Below, one piece after another: positions 33,164-41,958 of a DNA stretch of 64,000 nt. The notes beneath the pieces are model-generated. The model had not been told where the DNA came from, ran no database searches, and saw only the letters and a list, made by a program, of their open reading frames with translations. Position numbers and translations under genes: made by a program. The stretch covers positions 186,001-250,000 of the forward strand of contig NZ_JAUXZE010000039.1 of NCBI RefSeq assembly GCF_030694085.1. The letters run 5' to 3'. This DNA comes from Tabrizicola sp. (GTDB taxonomy: Bacteria > Pseudomonadota > Alphaproteobacteria > Rhodobacterales > Rhodobacteraceae). Numbering within the stretch: position 1 is the stretch's first letter; each line of letters begins with the position of its first letter.

Positions 33164-33949
33164 TCATTCACCCATCTTGTACTCGACAAACCACTTCTGG
33201 TTCAGCGCATCCAGTGTCCCGTCCGCCTTCATGGACGCAATCGCCGCGTTGATCGGCGCCACCAGATCCGACCCCTTGGGGAAGATGAAGCCGAAATCCT
33301 CGGACGCCAGCGGCTCGCCGATGATCTTCAGCCCGCCGTTCGAGGCCTGAACATACCCGTTCGCCGCCGTCGAATCCGACAACGTCAGGTCCACGTCCCC
33401 CGCCTTCAGCGCCTCCAGCCCGGCCCCGAAGGTCTCGAACTTGATCACCCGCTGGTTCTCCTCATTGCCGTCCAGAATGTTGTAGATCGCCGCATAGAAG
33501 GGCGAGGTTCCGGGCTGGGCCGAGACCAGAAGCTCGGGAATCGCCGCGAACGACGCCGCATCGGTAAATCGCTCTTCGTCACCACGCACGATCATCAGCA
33601 TTTCCGACCGCATGTAAGGGTCCGAGAAATCGACCTTTTCCTTGCGCTCGTCCTTGATGGTGATGCCGGTCATGCCAAGGTCGTACTGGCCTTCCGAAAC
33701 GGCGGGGATCATCGCGTCCCAGCTGGTGTTCTCGTATTTCACGGTGATGTTCAGCCGCTTCACGATCTCGGCCATCGCGTCGTATTCCCAGCCCACGGCC
33801 GCGCCGTCCCTGTCCAGGAACTGCAGCGGCGGATAGGCGTTCTCGGTCACCACGACGACCTCACGACCGCCGAGGTCCGGCAGGTCCTGCGCCAGGGCAG
33901 GCAGGGTCATGGCAGCAAGTCCAAGCAGGGCAGCAGCGGTCAGTTTCAT
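33164..33949 (-). CDS. Amino-acid ABC transporter substrate-binding protein
   Basis: A 261-residue periplasmic solute-binding protein (family 3). Signal peptide [20 protein letters not shown] with cleavage before QDLP. Features include [26 protein letters not shown] and the family-3 segment [25 protein letters not shown]. The ligand is probably a polar or basic amino acid, but residues do not define it. First gene of a two-gene leftward unit; 33950-34253 upstream holds repeats. Confidence 0.92.
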   Translation of the reverse strand: MKLTAAALLGLAAMTLPALAQDLPDLGGREVVVVTENAYPPLQFLDRDGAAVGWEYDAMAEIVKRLNITVKYENTSWDAMIPAVSEGQYDLGMTGITIKDERKEKVDFSDPYMRSEMLMIVRGDEERFTDAASFAAIPELLVSAQPGTSPFYAAIYNILDGNEENQRVIKFETFGAGLEALKAGDVDLTLSDSTAANGYVQASNGGLKIIGEPLASEDFGFIFPKGSDLVAPINAAIASMKADGTLDALNQKWFVEYKMGE

Positions 33950-34104
33950 CGGTCAGGCTCTCCGGGCTGATTGATCAAGCGACGACTATGCCACGGTGGT
34001 TTGCCGATGCAAGGCGGCCATCGGAACGCGAGGTGGATATGGTTGTCCTGCCACAAGGTTCGGCTGCCCCCGCTTGGTCCTTTGCCGGTGCTTGGATCGG
34101 GTCG

Positions 34105-34131
34105 GTAGGGTGGGCGCATCGCCCACCCTAC
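34105..34131. repeat. GTAGGGTG palindrome, copy 1
   Basis: A perfect 12-bp inverted repeat with arms GTAGGGTGGGCG / CGCCCACCCTAC around CAT. This type of REP-like palindrome is widespread in bacterial genomes. Partner copies are at 34175, 35661 and 41095. Confidence 0.75.
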
Positions 34132-34174
34132 TCCCCCGCCAGTCCTGAAAAGCCATCTCCCGAGGTCTCCCCGC

Positions 34175-34197
34175 GTAGGGTGGGCGATCCGCCCACC
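34175..34197. repeat. GTAGGGTG palindrome, copy 2
   Basis: GTAGGGTGGGCG followed by a complementary CGCCCACC after TC; the last bases of the second arm are lost. It lies 44 bases after copy 1 in the same orientation. Confidence 0.65.
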
Positions 34198-34253
34198 TCC
34201 CCCTTCCCAACCTGCGCGATCCGGTTCACCCTGCACCGAAGAAGGAGCGTCCG

Positions 34254-35627
34254 ATGGATCCCGCCACCCTGACCGCCACCGCCCTCGTCGGCCTCATCCG
34301 CGCGCGTGAACTCACTGCCGTCGAGGCGACCCGCGCCACCCTCGCCCGCGTCGACCGGCTGAACCCCGGCCTCAACGCCATCGTGCAGCGGATGGACGAC
34401 CAGGCGCTTGACCAGGCCCGCGCCATCGACGCGCGGCATGCGCGGGGCGAAGACCCCGGCCCCCTCGCAGGCGTCCCCGTGACAGTGAAGGTCAACATCG
34501 ACCAGCAGGGTCAGGCCACGACGAACGGGCTGCGCATCCAGTCCGACCTCATCGCCACCGAAGACAGCCCGCCCGTCGCAAACCTCCGCCGCGCCGGGGC
34601 CATCATTGTCGGCCGCACCAACACCCCGGCCTTCAGCTTGCGCTGGTTCACCCGCAACCCGCTGCATGGTGCGACGAAAAACCCCGCCTTCCCCGGTCTC
34701 ACCCCCGGCGGATCATCGGGAGGGGCCGCCTCTGCCACCGCCGCGGGCCTTGGCCCCATCGCCCATGGCACCGACATCGCCGGATCAATCCGCTACCCGG
34801 CCTTCGCTTGCGGCATCCACGGCCTCCGCCCCGGCCTTGGCCACGTCCCCGCGTTCAACGCCACCGCAGGCGACCGGCTGATCGGCGGGCAGCTCATGGC
34901 CGTCTCCGGCCCCCTCGCCCGCTCTGCCGCCGACCTGCGCCTTGGCCTCCGGGCCCTCTCGCAGCCCGACCCGCGCGACCCCTGGCACAGCCCGGCCACC
35001 CCAGCGCCCTACCGCAAACGCGCCGCCCTCGCCCTGACTCCCGACGGCCTCCAGACCGACCCGGCCCTGCAACAGGCCCTCACCGAGGCCGCCCGAACGC
35101 TGGAAGCGGAAGGCTGGGAAATCGGCACCCCGACCCTCCCCCCCTTCCGCGAGGCGATGGAGCTGCAGCTGACCCTCTGGCTCTCCGAATTCGGCCTCGG
35201 CGGGACCGAAGCCATCGCCCGCGAAGCCGACCCCGACGCCAGCTTCGTCCACCGCGAACTCACCAAACTCGCCCCGCCGCCCACGCTGGAAAGCTTCATG
35301 CGCGCGCTGCAATCCCGCGCGCGCCTCGCCCGCCTCTGGCGCCTCTTCTTCGCCGACTGGCCGGTCCTTCTGACCCCGGTCTCAGGGCAACTCCCCTTCC
35401 CTGACCACTACGACACTTCAAGCCCCGAGGCCTTCACCAAGGTGATCGAGGCGCAAATGCCCCAGATCGCCCCCCCGTTCATGGGCCTGCCCGGCCTCAC
35501 CGTCACAACGGGTCGCACCGCAACCCACCCCCTCGGCATCCAGGCCCTCGCCGACAGGGGACAGGAGCACATCCTCCTCGACATCGCCGACCTCCTCGCC
35601 CCCGAAATCCCCGCCGTGACCCCGTAG
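34254..35627 (+). CDS. Amidase signature family hydrolase
   Basis: A 457-residue amidase. The Ser-cisSer-Lys triad is visible: Lys in PVTVKVNIDQQG, Ser in TPGGSSGGAASA, and the nucleophile Ser in GTDIAGSIRYPAFACG. The family is diverse (aryl and aliphatic amides, nicotinamide, Glu-tRNA amidotransferase A subunit). There are no gatBC neighbours, so it is a free-standing amidase of unknown substrate. AGAAGGAG precedes the ATG. It is transcribed away from the amino-acid transporter genes. Confidence 0.9.
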   Translation: MDPATLTATALVGLIRARELTAVEATRATLARVDRLNPGLNAIVQRMDDQALDQARAIDARHARGEDPGPLAGVPVTVKVNIDQQGQATTNGLRIQSDLIATEDSPPVANLRRAGAIIVGRTNTPAFSLRWFTRNPLHGATKNPAFPGLTPGGSSGGAASATAAGLGPIAHGTDIAGSIRYPAFACGIHGLRPGLGHVPAFNATAGDRLIGGQLMAVSGPLARSAADLRLGLRALSQPDPRDPWHSPATPAPYRKRAALALTPDGLQTDPALQQALTEAARTLEAEGWEIGTPTLPPFREAMELQLTLWLSEFGLGGTEAIAREADPDASFVHRELTKLAPPPTLESFMRALQSRARLARLWRLFFADWPVLLTPVSGQLPFPDHYDTSSPEAFTKVIEAQMPQIAPPFMGLPGLTVTTGRTATHPLGIQALADRGQEHILLDIADLLAPEIPAVTP

Positions 35628-35660
35628 GTCGGGGTTCACCCCGACTCTCCCGGCGCGCTT

Positions 35661-35682
35661 GTAGGGTGCGCTACAGCGCACC
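35661..35682. repeat. GTAGGGTG palindrome, copy 3
   Basis: GTAG followed by a perfect 8-bp hairpin GGTGCGCT-AC-AGCGCACC, 33 bases after the amidase stop. Could act as a transcript end structure. Confidence 0.65.
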
Positions 35683-35774
35683 GCCCTTCTGCAAACGGTC
35701 TGTCCCAGCTATCGCTCAAGGACCGGCAACAACTCGCATCCGCACGGGCACAATCCAGGGCAAGCCCCGCCCCG

Positions 35775-35881
35775 CTTTCCCTTCTTCAAATATCCCCGCC
35801 GGAGGCACCGCCGAGGCGGCTGGCCGCAGGCCAGAGGCGAGACGAAAGGCGTGCGCCTCAGCGCTCAATTCGACAACCGCC
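35775..35881 (+). repeat. Modular intergenic element, copy A (long form)
   Basis: CTTTCCCTTCTTCAAATA, TCCCCGCCGGAGGC, then GAGGCGAGACGAAAGGC and a segment ending CAATTCGACAACCGCC. The last two modules align with copy B at 42928-43040. Confidence 0.65.
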
Positions 35882-36023
35882 TCAACCCGCGAACCGGCCC
35901 GGCACAAGGTGCCTCTCTTCCCCCTCCGTGGAGCGGGGATGGGGGTGGGGGGCGTCGTTTGCAAACCTTAACGCAAGGTAAACAAAAAAACCCAAACCAT
36001 TGAATTCAAACATACTTCAACGT

Positions 36024-36040
36024 TTGTCCACCGTGGACAC
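36024..36040. other. GTCCAC-N-GTGGAC palindrome, copy 2
   Basis: TGTCCACCGTGGACA is a perfect 15-bp dyad (36026-36040 with one extra flanking base) three bases beyond the stop codon of the MoeB-like gene, with an AT-rich region on the far side. Confidence 0.6.
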
Positions 36041-36043
36041 CCC

Positions 36044-37078
36044 TCAATGCCGCCCCCCGCAGACCTCACAATCCGTCCGCTTCTTCACCCCGATCACCCG
36101 GGTCTCCATATAAAGTGCGTCGTGGATCATCAGCCGCCCGGCCAGCCCCTCCCCGGCCCCCGTGACCCACTTCACCGCCTCCATCGCCATCATTGATCCG
36201 ATGACCCCGGGCAAGGGCGCCGCCACCCCCGCCTCGGCACAGGTCGGCACCAGCCCGGGCGCAGGTTTCACCGGGAAGACGCAGGCATAGCACGGCCCGC
36301 CCTTCGCCGGATCGAACAGGCTGACCTGCCCCTCCCACTGCGTGATCGCCCCGCTGATCAAAGGCACCCCCGCCGCCACGCAGGCTCGATTCACCAGATA
36401 GCGGGTCTCGAAATCATCGGTCCCGTCGAGGACCAGGTCGTACTCCCCCACCAGGTCCTCCGCGATCTCCTCTCCCAGTCGCCGATGATAGGGCCGCACC
36501 TCGATGAACGGGTTCAACGCCCGCATCGCGACCTCGGCCGAGAAGACCTTCGGCATCCCGATCCGCCCGTCGGTGTGGATCACCTGCCGCTGCAGGTTCG
36601 ACCCCTCGACCATGTCGTCATCGATGACCCCGATCGTCCCCACGCCCGCCGCCGCGAGGTACAGCAGGACGGGCGACCCCAACCCGCCCGCCCCGACAAC
36701 CAGCACGCGCGCGCGCTTCAGCCGCTTCTGCCCCGGCCCCCCGATCTCGCGCAGGATGATGTGACGGGCATAGCGGTCCAGTTCGGCCTCGCGGAAGGTT
36801 CCCGCAGGCTGCGCCACGGCAGGCTCCTCCCCCTTGCGCCGCCGCACCGCCCGCAGCACCTCGCGGTAGCCCAGCGCGACTGCCGCCAGCAGCCCGAACA
36901 CTGTCCAACCCCGGAAATCTCCGCCCACCACGCGCGCGAGAGGGTTCTCGGCCTGCATCGGCAGATGCACCAGCATCAGCAGCGCCCACCAGCCTGCCGC
37001 AAGCCAAAGCCACCGCGCGCCCCAACCGCGCCAGCGCCCCAGCGCCCAGAGGCCGACAAAGCCGACAAGCCCGATCAC
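36044..37078 (-). CDS. moeB: MoeB/ThiF-family adenylyltransferase with N-terminal membrane segments
   Basis: A 344-residue protein. Residues ~1-80 hold two or three hydrophobic helices (starting [16 protein letters not shown]). From ~95 there is a complete E1-like domain: [19 protein letters not shown], the nucleotide loop [21 protein letters not shown], and zinc CxxC pairs GGPCYACVF and DCEVCGG. It would adenylate the C-terminus of a ubiquitin-like sulfur carrier (MoaD or ThiS). The GTG start overlaps the dut stop (GTGA). Soluble MoeB homologues lack the membrane part. Confidence 0.88.
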   Translation of the reverse strand: MIGLVGFVGLWALGRWRGWGARWLWLAAGWWALLMLVHLPMQAENPLARVVGGDFRGWTVFGLLAAVALGYREVLRAVRRRKGEEPAVAQPAGTFREAELDRYARHIILREIGGPGQKRLKRARVLVVGAGGLGSPVLLYLAAAGVGTIGVIDDDMVEGSNLQRQVIHTDGRIGMPKVFSAEVAMRALNPFIEVRPYHRRLGEEIAEDLVGEYDLVLDGTDDFETRYLVNRACVAAGVPLISGAITQWEGQVSLFDPAKGGPCYACVFPVKPAPGLVPTCAEAGVAAPLPGVIGSMMAMEAVKWVTGAGEGLAGRLMIHDALYMETRVIGVKKRTDCEVCGGRH

Positions 37079-37545
37079 GACCGGAAGCCCGTTGACCCGA
37101 ACCCCCCCGTTCCCCGCGCCGTCTCGTCCAGACCCTCGACCACCGCAAAGCCCACCTGCACGACCGGCGCCACCACCACCTGCGCCACCCGGTCGCCATG
37201 CCGCACCGTGTAAGGCTCGGTCCCCAGATTGATCAGCGACACCCCCAGTGGCCCCCGGTAATCACTGTCGATGGTCCCCGGCGTATTCGGCAGCGTGATG
37301 CCGTGCTTAGACGCCAGCCCGGACCTTGGACGCACCTGCATCTCATAGCCCTCGGGGATGGCGACCCGGATACCCGTCGGACAGATCGCCCGCCCCATCG
37401 GCGCCAGCGTCAGCCCAGCCTCCCGCTGCGCTTCGGGAAAGTTCGCGCACAGGTCCGCCCCCGCTGCCCCGGCAGTCTGATAGACCGGCAACGGCAGGCT
37501 CCGGTCAGCCCAATCCTCCCACAGCACCTGCACCACCGGCCCCAT
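37075..37545 (-). CDS. dut: dUTP diphosphatase
   Basis: A 156-residue trimeric dUTPase. Motifs in order: [12 protein letters not shown] (motif 1), [12 protein letters not shown] (motif 2), [19 protein letters not shown] (motif 3), [12 protein letters not shown] (motif 4) and the C-terminal GTGGFGSTG (motif 5) that closes over the substrate. ATG 37545 was chosen; AAAGG upstream acts as Shine-Dalgarno and is part of the repeat element copy E. An in-frame ATG five codons earlier is also possible. Confidence 0.96.
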   Translation of the reverse strand: MGPVVQVLWEDWADRSLPLPVYQTAGAAGADLCANFPEAQREAGLTLAPMGRAICPTGIRVAIPEGYEMQVRPRSGLASKHGITLPNTPGTIDSDYRGPLGVSLINLGTEPYTVRHGDRVAQVVVAPVVQVGFAVVEGLDETARGTGGFGSTGFRS

Positions 37546-37553
37546 CGCCCCGC

Positions 37554-37590
37554 CTTTCATCTTTGTCCAAATATCCCCGCCGGAGGCACT
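37554..37590 (+). repeat. Modular intergenic element, copy E
   Basis: CTTTCATCTTTG-t-CCAAATATCCCC and GCCGGAGGC, between coaBC and dut. Read on the minus strand, its GATGAAAGG end supplies the Shine-Dalgarno region of dut. No long hairpin module follows. Confidence 0.7.
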
Positions 37591-37594
37591 TGTC

Positions 37595-38788
37595 TCAGCG
37601 CAACGCCTCGGCAATGCGTGCCGCCAGCTTTCGCGCGACCTCGTCCTTGCCCATCCGGGGCCATGCCTCCGCCCCCGCCTCCGAGATCAGCGTCACCGCG
37701 TTCTCGGCCCCGCCCATGATTCCGGTCCCCGGCGAGACGTCATTCGCCACGATCCAGTCGCAGCCCTTGCGCGCCCGCTTGGCTGTGGCGTGGGCCACGA
37801 CATCGGTCGTCTCGGCCGCAAAGCCCACCACCAGCCGAGGCCGCTTCGGCCCCTTGGACACGGTGGCAAGAATGTCCGGGTTCTCGGCAAACTCCAGCGA
37901 CGGCGCCCGTCCCGACGCGTCCTTCTTCAGCTTCTGCCCGCTCGCATTGGCCACCCGCCAGTCCGCCACCGCCGCCGCCATCACTGCAGCATCGGCGGGC
38001 AGGGCCGCGTTCACCGCCGCCGCCATCTCGGCCGCCGTCTCGACGCGCACGACCTCTACCCCGATCGGAGGCGGCACCGCCGCAGGCCCGGTCACAAAGG
38101 TTACCCGCGCCCCAAGATCGCGAAGTGCTGCGCCCAGCGCGCTGCCCTGCGCACCCGAAGACCGGTTGGCGATATAGCGCACCGGGTCGATGGGTTCATG
38201 CGTCGGACCCGAGGTGACGACCACATGCTTTCCCGCCAAAGCCCCACCGCCCAAGGCCACCGTTATCGTTTGGACGATGTCTGCCGGTTCCGCCATCCGG
38301 CCCGGCCCGTATTCACCGCAGGCCATCTCGCCCTCGTCCGGGCCAACCATCAGCACTCCGTCCGATCGCAGCACCGCAAGGTTTCGCTGGGTCGCCGGAT
38401 GCTGCCACATTCTCACGTTCATCGCCGGGGCCACCAGCACCCGCTTGTCTGTCGCGAGCAATAGCGTCGAGGCCAGATCGTCCGCCCGCCCTGTCGCCAT
38501 CTTCGCCAGAAGGTCCGCCGTTGCCGGGGCCACCACCAGAAGGTCCGCCGATCGCGACAGCTCGATATGGCCCATCTCGGCCTCGGACGTCAGGTCGAAC
38601 AGCGCCTCATGCACCTTGGACTTTGCCAGCGCACCTACCGACAGCGGTGTCACGAACTCGGCCCCCGCCCGGGTCAGGACTGGCACCACTGAAGCCCCGG
38701 CCTTCTGGACCAACCGGATCAATTCCAGCGCCTTGTAGGCCGCGATCCCGCCGCCGATGATCAGAAGTATGCGCTTGCCAGCCAGCAT
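37595..38788 (-). CDS. coaBC: Bifunctional phosphopantothenoylcysteine decarboxylase/phosphopantothenate-cysteine ligase
   Basis: A 397-residue coenzyme A biosynthesis enzyme. The CoaC flavodoxin-like half (1-~180) has the start [19 protein letters not shown], the catalytic His in [26 protein letters not shown] and the [10 protein letters not shown] segment containing the active Cys in GEMACGEYG. The CoaB half (~190-397) has [23 protein letters not shown] and the ANDV region of [12 protein letters not shown]. Complete length. It is followed by dut and the MoeB-like gene on the same strand. Confidence 0.96.
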   Translation of the reverse strand: MLAGKRILLIIGGGIAAYKALELIRLVQKAGASVVPVLTRAGAEFVTPLSVGALAKSKVHEALFDLTSEAEMGHIELSRSADLLVVAPATADLLAKMATGRADDLASTLLLATDKRVLVAPAMNVRMWQHPATQRNLAVLRSDGVLMVGPDEGEMACGEYGPGRMAEPADIVQTITVALGGGALAGKHVVVTSGPTHEPIDPVRYIANRSSGAQGSALGAALRDLGARVTFVTGPAAVPPPIGVEVVRVETAAEMAAAVNAALPADAAVMAAAVADWRVANASGQKLKKDASGRAPSLEFAENPDILATVSKGPKRPRLVVGFAAETTDVVAHATAKRARKGCDWIVANDVSPGTGIMGGAENAVTLISEAGAEAWPRMGKDEVARKLAARIAEALR

Positions 38789-38842
38789 CGGCAGGTCCCC
38801 CAGACGGCCTGCCTCAAGGTGTAGGGGCCGCGGCGGACAAAC

Positions 38843-39556
38843 TCAAGGCAGAGGTCGGGGGGCGTTCCGGTCGATCTCCTCGGCCACCAGCCCCTGCAAT
38901 CGCCAAAGCCCGGCATCGCGGATGCCCCGCGCATCAAGTTGAGTGACTGTGTTCAGCAGATATTCCGCCCCGGACCCCCAATGACCGCAGGCCCGCGACA
39001 ATGTCCGGGCAACCGCTTCGGGCGGCAGGCGCCCGGCATAATACGGAGAGTCGCGGTTCATCACGAACCCCAGCGCCCGCAGCGGACCATCGGCTGTCTC
39101 TACGGTCAACCAGCGTGGCATGGAGTTGATCGGCTTCACCGTGAACTCCCGGCGGAACAATCGGTCCAGAATGAGGGCAGGATCGTCGGGCGGCAGCTCG
39201 TAGATTACCCCTCTGCACTGCCCACCTCGGTCCAGCGCCATCATCAGGCCTGGCTCATCGACCGTACCGCGAAAGCGATGAATCCGAAGGCAAAAGGCGC
39301 GATGATAGCCGCGAGCCACAGCCGGTCGCTCGGCCCGATGCTCCATCTCGGGCTTCCAGATCAGTGAGCCATAGGCGAAAAGCTGGATCGGCCGGTCTGG
39401 GCAGGGATGGGCGTCCAGGATGCGCTCGACCCATCCGGCATAGTCGGCGTCGGTCTGCTGCTCGACGCCAACAGCCGGACCGGCATCCGCAACCACGCGA
39501 TGCACGCGGGCGATGTGGTCCGGTGTCAGGCTCAGCGGTTCCGTGGACCGGGGCAT
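38843..39556 (-). CDS. ChaC-like gamma-glutamylcyclotransferase
   Basis: A 237-residue protein of the glutathione-specific gamma-glutamylcyclotransferase (ChaC) family, which splits glutathione into 5-oxoproline and Cys-Gly. The substrate loop IQLFAYGSLIWKPEME is diagnostic (YGSL), and the catalytic Glu is expected in RREFTVKPINSMPRWL or the preceding LDRLFRRE segment. ATG 39556 with GGGGGAG upstream was preferred to a start ten codons earlier. Convergent genes are absent; rpoH-II follows upstream on the same strand. Confidence 0.86.
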   Translation of the reverse strand: MPRSTEPLSLTPDHIARVHRVVADAGPAVGVEQQTDADYAGWVERILDAHPCPDRPIQLFAYGSLIWKPEMEHRAERPAVARGYHRAFCLRIHRFRGTVDEPGLMMALDRGGQCRGVIYELPPDDPALILDRLFRREFTVKPINSMPRWLTVETADGPLRALGFVMNRDSPYYAGRLPPEAVARTLSRACGHWGSGAEYLLNTVTQLDARGIRDAGLWRLQGLVAEEIDRNAPRPLP

Positions 39557-39609
39557 GGACTCCCCCTTCGAGAAGCAATTTCCCATCCCACGCCCGGTCG
39601 CGTCAAGCT

Positions 39610-40488
39610 TCAGGCAAGGAAGTGGCGCACCTCGCGCGACTGTGTCTCAAGACTCCGGCGCATCTTTGCAAAGGCCGCAGCCTCAAGCTGCCGGACGCGT
39701 TCCTTGGACAGGCCAAGCTCCTCACCCAGGCTTTCCAACGTCCGGCTTTCTTCCTTCAACTTGCGCTCTGCAACGATGTAGCGTTCCCGCGCGTTCAGCC
39801 CCTGCATCGCCTTGACCAGCCAGTCGCGCAGGCGCGCGCCGTCATGCGCACCCTCGACCGCATCTGCCGCCTGCACCCCGTCATCTTCCAGCGCGTCGAT
39901 CCACTCGCGCCCGTCTTCGTCCGAGGACTGGGTGGCGTTCAACGAATAGTCGCTGCCCGAAAGCCGACCCTCCATCATCTCGACGTCGTGGACCGGCACA
40001 CCTACTTCGGCCGCCACCATCTGACGAAGCTGGTGCTGGTCCAGCGTCTCGCCCCGCTGCGAGGCCTCGCGCTCCAGCTTGGCCTGGACACGGCGCAGGT
40101 TGAAGAACAGCGCCTTCTGACTGGAGGTGGACCCGGTCCGCACCATGGACCAGTTGCGCATCACGTAGTCCTGAATCGAGGCCTTGATCCACCAGACCGC
40201 ATAGGTGGAAAATCGCACGCCGCGTTCCGGGTCGAACTTGTCGGCGGCCTTCATCAACCCCAGGCTGGCTTCCTGGATGAGGTCATTCATCGGCGCGCCA
40301 TAGCGGCGGAATTTCGACGCCATGCTGATTGCCAGCCGCATATAGGCGGTGATCAGCCGGTGCAACGCGCGCTCATCGCGGTGATCGCGCCAGGCGCGGG
40401 CCAGCCGCAGCTCGGTTTCCGCGTCCAGAAGTTCGGCCTTCATCGCTTGGCGCGACATGCCTTGATCGGTATATCCGTCCAGTGCCAT
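39610..40488 (-). CDS. rpoH2: RNA polymerase sigma-32 factor, RpoH-II type
   Basis: A 292-residue sigma-70-family heat-shock/oxidative-stress factor. Region 2 is seen as LHRLITAYMRLAISMASKFRRYGAPMNDLIQEASLGLMKAADKF and the -10 recognition part as RFSTYAVWWIKASIQDYVMRNWSMVRTG; region 4 is LESLGEELGLSKERVRQLEAAAFAKM. The N-terminus MALDGY and the NATQSSDEDGREWIDALEDD linker resemble Rhodobacter RpoH-II more than RpoH-I. A GGAGGT lies five bases before ATG 40488. A sigma-E-type promoter is visible upstream. Confidence 0.93.
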   Translation of the reverse strand: MALDGYTDQGMSRQAMKAELLDAETELRLARAWRDHRDERALHRLITAYMRLAISMASKFRRYGAPMNDLIQEASLGLMKAADKFDPERGVRFSTYAVWWIKASIQDYVMRNWSMVRTGSTSSQKALFFNLRRVQAKLEREASQRGETLDQHQLRQMVAAEVGVPVHDVEMMEGRLSGSDYSLNATQSSDEDGREWIDALEDDGVQAADAVEGAHDGARLRDWLVKAMQGLNARERYIVAERKLKEESRTLESLGEELGLSKERVRQLEAAAFAKMRRSLETQSREVRHFLA

Positions 40489-40536
40489 GACCACCTCCAG
40501 ATCGTCGTGCCGCAGCTTTTCCGCCTGTTCTTGTCC

Positions 40537-40566
40537 CTTCTACGAGGCAATCCCGTGACCGGATCA
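40537..40566 (-). promoter_or_regulatory. Candidate sigma-E (RpoE/ChrR) promoter of rpoH-II
   Basis: On the minus strand TGATCC (40566-40561), an 18-base spacer and TAGAAG (40542-40537) lie about 50 bases before the rpoH-II start. This resembles the Rhodobacter sphaeroides RpoE consensus TGATC-N18-TAAGA, and rpoHII is a known RpoE target there. The -35 box falls inside the 5' end of the divergent cobU coding sequence. Confidence 0.65.
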
Positions 40567-41085
40567 CTCCCGCCCCTCACTCTTGTCATCGGCGGCGCAA
40601 GGTCGGGCAAATCCGCCTTCGCCGAGCGTCTGATCACCGCAACCGGTCGCCCCCGCCGCTACATCGCCACCGCCGAGGCCTGGGACGACGAGATGCGCGA
40701 CCGCATCGCCCGGCACCGGCAGGACCGGGGCCCGGTCTGGACCACGGTCGAGGCCCCCCTGGATCTGCCCGCCGCCCTCGCCCAGGCCCGGTCGGACGAA
40801 GCCGTCCTTGTCGATTGCGCTACACTGTGGCTGACCAACCACCTTCTGGCCGACCACGACCTGTCCGCCGAGGTTCGCAATTTCCTGGTCGGACTGGCCG
40901 CGTGCACGGCGCCTGTCGTCATCGTCTCCAACGAGACAGGCTGGGGCATTGTTCCCGAAAATGCGCTGGCGCGACGGTTCAGGGATGAACAGGGTCGGCT
41001 CAATCAGCGGCTTGCGGCCGAAGCGGACCTTGTCGTGACCGTGATCGCCGGCCTGCCTCTGGTCCTCAAGGGCACGCTTCCGTGA
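40555..41085 (+). CDS. cobU: Adenosylcobinamide kinase/adenosylcobinamide-phosphate guanylyltransferase
   Basis: A 176-residue bifunctional cobalamin-assembly enzyme (CobU, called CobP in the aerobic-pathway nomenclature). The P-loop is VIGGARSGKSAFAE; the GTP-binding/guanylylated-His region is in RDRIARHRQDRGPVWTTVEAP; VLVDCATLWLTNHL and VIVSNETGWGIVPENALARRFRDEQGRLNQRLA are highly conserved. GTG 40555 with GAGG seven bases upstream gives the standard length; the same frame stays open far upstream but that stretch is antisense to rpoH-II and chaC. Confidence 0.95.
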   Translation: MTGSLPPLTLVIGGARSGKSAFAERLITATGRPRRYIATAEAWDDEMRDRIARHRQDRGPVWTTVEAPLDLPAALAQARSDEAVLVDCATLWLTNHLLADHDLSAEVRNFLVGLAACTAPVVIVSNETGWGIVPENALARRFRDEQGRLNQRLAAEADLVVTVIAGLPLVLKGTLP

Positions 41086-41094
41086 TGCCGGGAC

Positions 41095-41118
41095 GGTGGG
41101 CAAGATTGCCCACCCTAC
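41095..41118. repeat. GTAGGGTG palindrome, copy 4
   Basis: A perfect 9-bp hairpin GGTGGGCAA-GA-TTGCCCACC followed by CTAC, nine bases after the cobU stop. It may serve as the cobU transcript end. Confidence 0.65.
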
Positions 41119-41321
41119 GCTTGCGCGACTTCTGAAACGGGAACGCCATCGGTGGCGGCAGCTGATCAGACGGATTTCTGCCAGGCGCAAGGTTGGCCCC
41201 AAGCAATGCGTGTCGCGACGGCCTCTTGCGCGTACGCCGCAGGTGTGTCCCTTTCGGCCTGCCCCTTTGCAATGACCCACAGCGTGGGCCATACTGCGTT
41301 CCCTGCAGATCCGAGAACCCG

Positions 41322-41885
41322 ATGACCCGCTACTGGCTTGTCCGCCACGGCCCCACACATGCGAAGGCGATGATTGGCTGGACCGACCTGCCCGCTGACC
41401 TCTCCGACACAGTTGCCCTCGCACGCCTGACATCACACCTGCCATCCGAAGCCCCGGTGGTCTCCTCCGATCTCTCCCGAGCCATTGCGACAGCCGATGC
41501 ACTTGGCCCACGCCCGCGTCTGGCCCACGACTCTGCCCTGCGCGAAATCCACTTCGGTCGGTGGGAGGGTCGGGGCTTTGCCGAGGTCGAGGCCGAGACC
41601 CCCAGCCTCATCCGCGCTTTCTGGGAAACCCCGGGCGACATTCGCCCCCCTGGCGGCGAAAGCTGGAACGACCTCACCGCCCGCACCTGGGGCGCGCTTG
41701 ATCGGCTCCACAGCCAGGGTCCCGACCTGATCGTCGTCGCCCATTTCGGCCCGATCCTCGCCGCTCTTCAACGTGCCGGGGGCTTGACCGCGATCCAAGC
41801 CTTCGGTCACAGGATCGACAACCTCTCCGTCACCTGCCTGACGCTTGACCCGCCCAAGGTTCACACAGTCAATCACCGCCCGTGA
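41322..41885 (+). CDS. Histidine phosphatase family protein
   Basis: A 187-residue phosphoglycerate-mutase-like phosphatase. The catalytic RHG motif is in YWLVRHGPTHAKA; later catalytic elements are SSDLSRAIATADALG, the acid/base region LREIHFGRWEGRGF, and the second His in DLIVVAHFGPILAAL. Its position after cobU suggests alpha-ribazole phosphatase (CobC), and HFGRWEG is similar to the CobC/CobZ group, but the family is broad. The 236-base gap before it contains one palindrome and no other gene. Confidence 0.85.
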   Translation: MTRYWLVRHGPTHAKAMIGWTDLPADLSDTVALARLTSHLPSEAPVVSSDLSRAIATADALGPRPRLAHDSALREIHFGRWEGRGFAEVEAETPSLIRAFWETPGDIRPPGGESWNDLTARTWGALDRLHSQGPDLIVVAHFGPILAALQRAGGLTAIQAFGHRIDNLSVTCLTLDPPKVHTVNHRP

Positions 41886-41958
41886 TGACACCCGCCACAA
41901 TTCAGCGTTTCCCTTGTCGTCCGCGACCCGCTTCAATGGCCGCGAAAGGACAAACCTC

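Larger units (their letters stand above)
33950..34253. other. 304-base divergent gap, mostly repeats
   Basis: Between the binding-protein gene and the amidase gene. It contains two GTAGGGTGGGC palindromes (34105-34131 and 34175-34197) and the amidase Shine-Dalgarno. No convincing small ORF, tRNA or sigma-70 promoter pair was seen. Confidence 0.55.
35628..36043. other. 416-base convergent gap, repeats only
   Basis: Between the convergent amidase and MoeB-like genes. It holds a GTAGGGTG palindrome (35661), the long modular element copy A (35775-35881), an A-rich stretch near 35980 and a GTCCAC palindrome (36026-36040). No gene was recognised. Confidence 0.6.

Noticed and set aside
39364..40554. 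Possible long N-terminal extension of cobU
   Set aside because: The frame stays open but is antisense to the chaC-like and rpoH-II genes. CobU proteins start right before the P-loop and GTG 40555 has a proper ribosome site.
41086..41321. Small gene or tRNA between cobU and the histidine phosphatase gene
   Set aside because: No cloverleaf and no ORF with a ribosome site and plausible protein; only a palindrome near the cobU end was seen.
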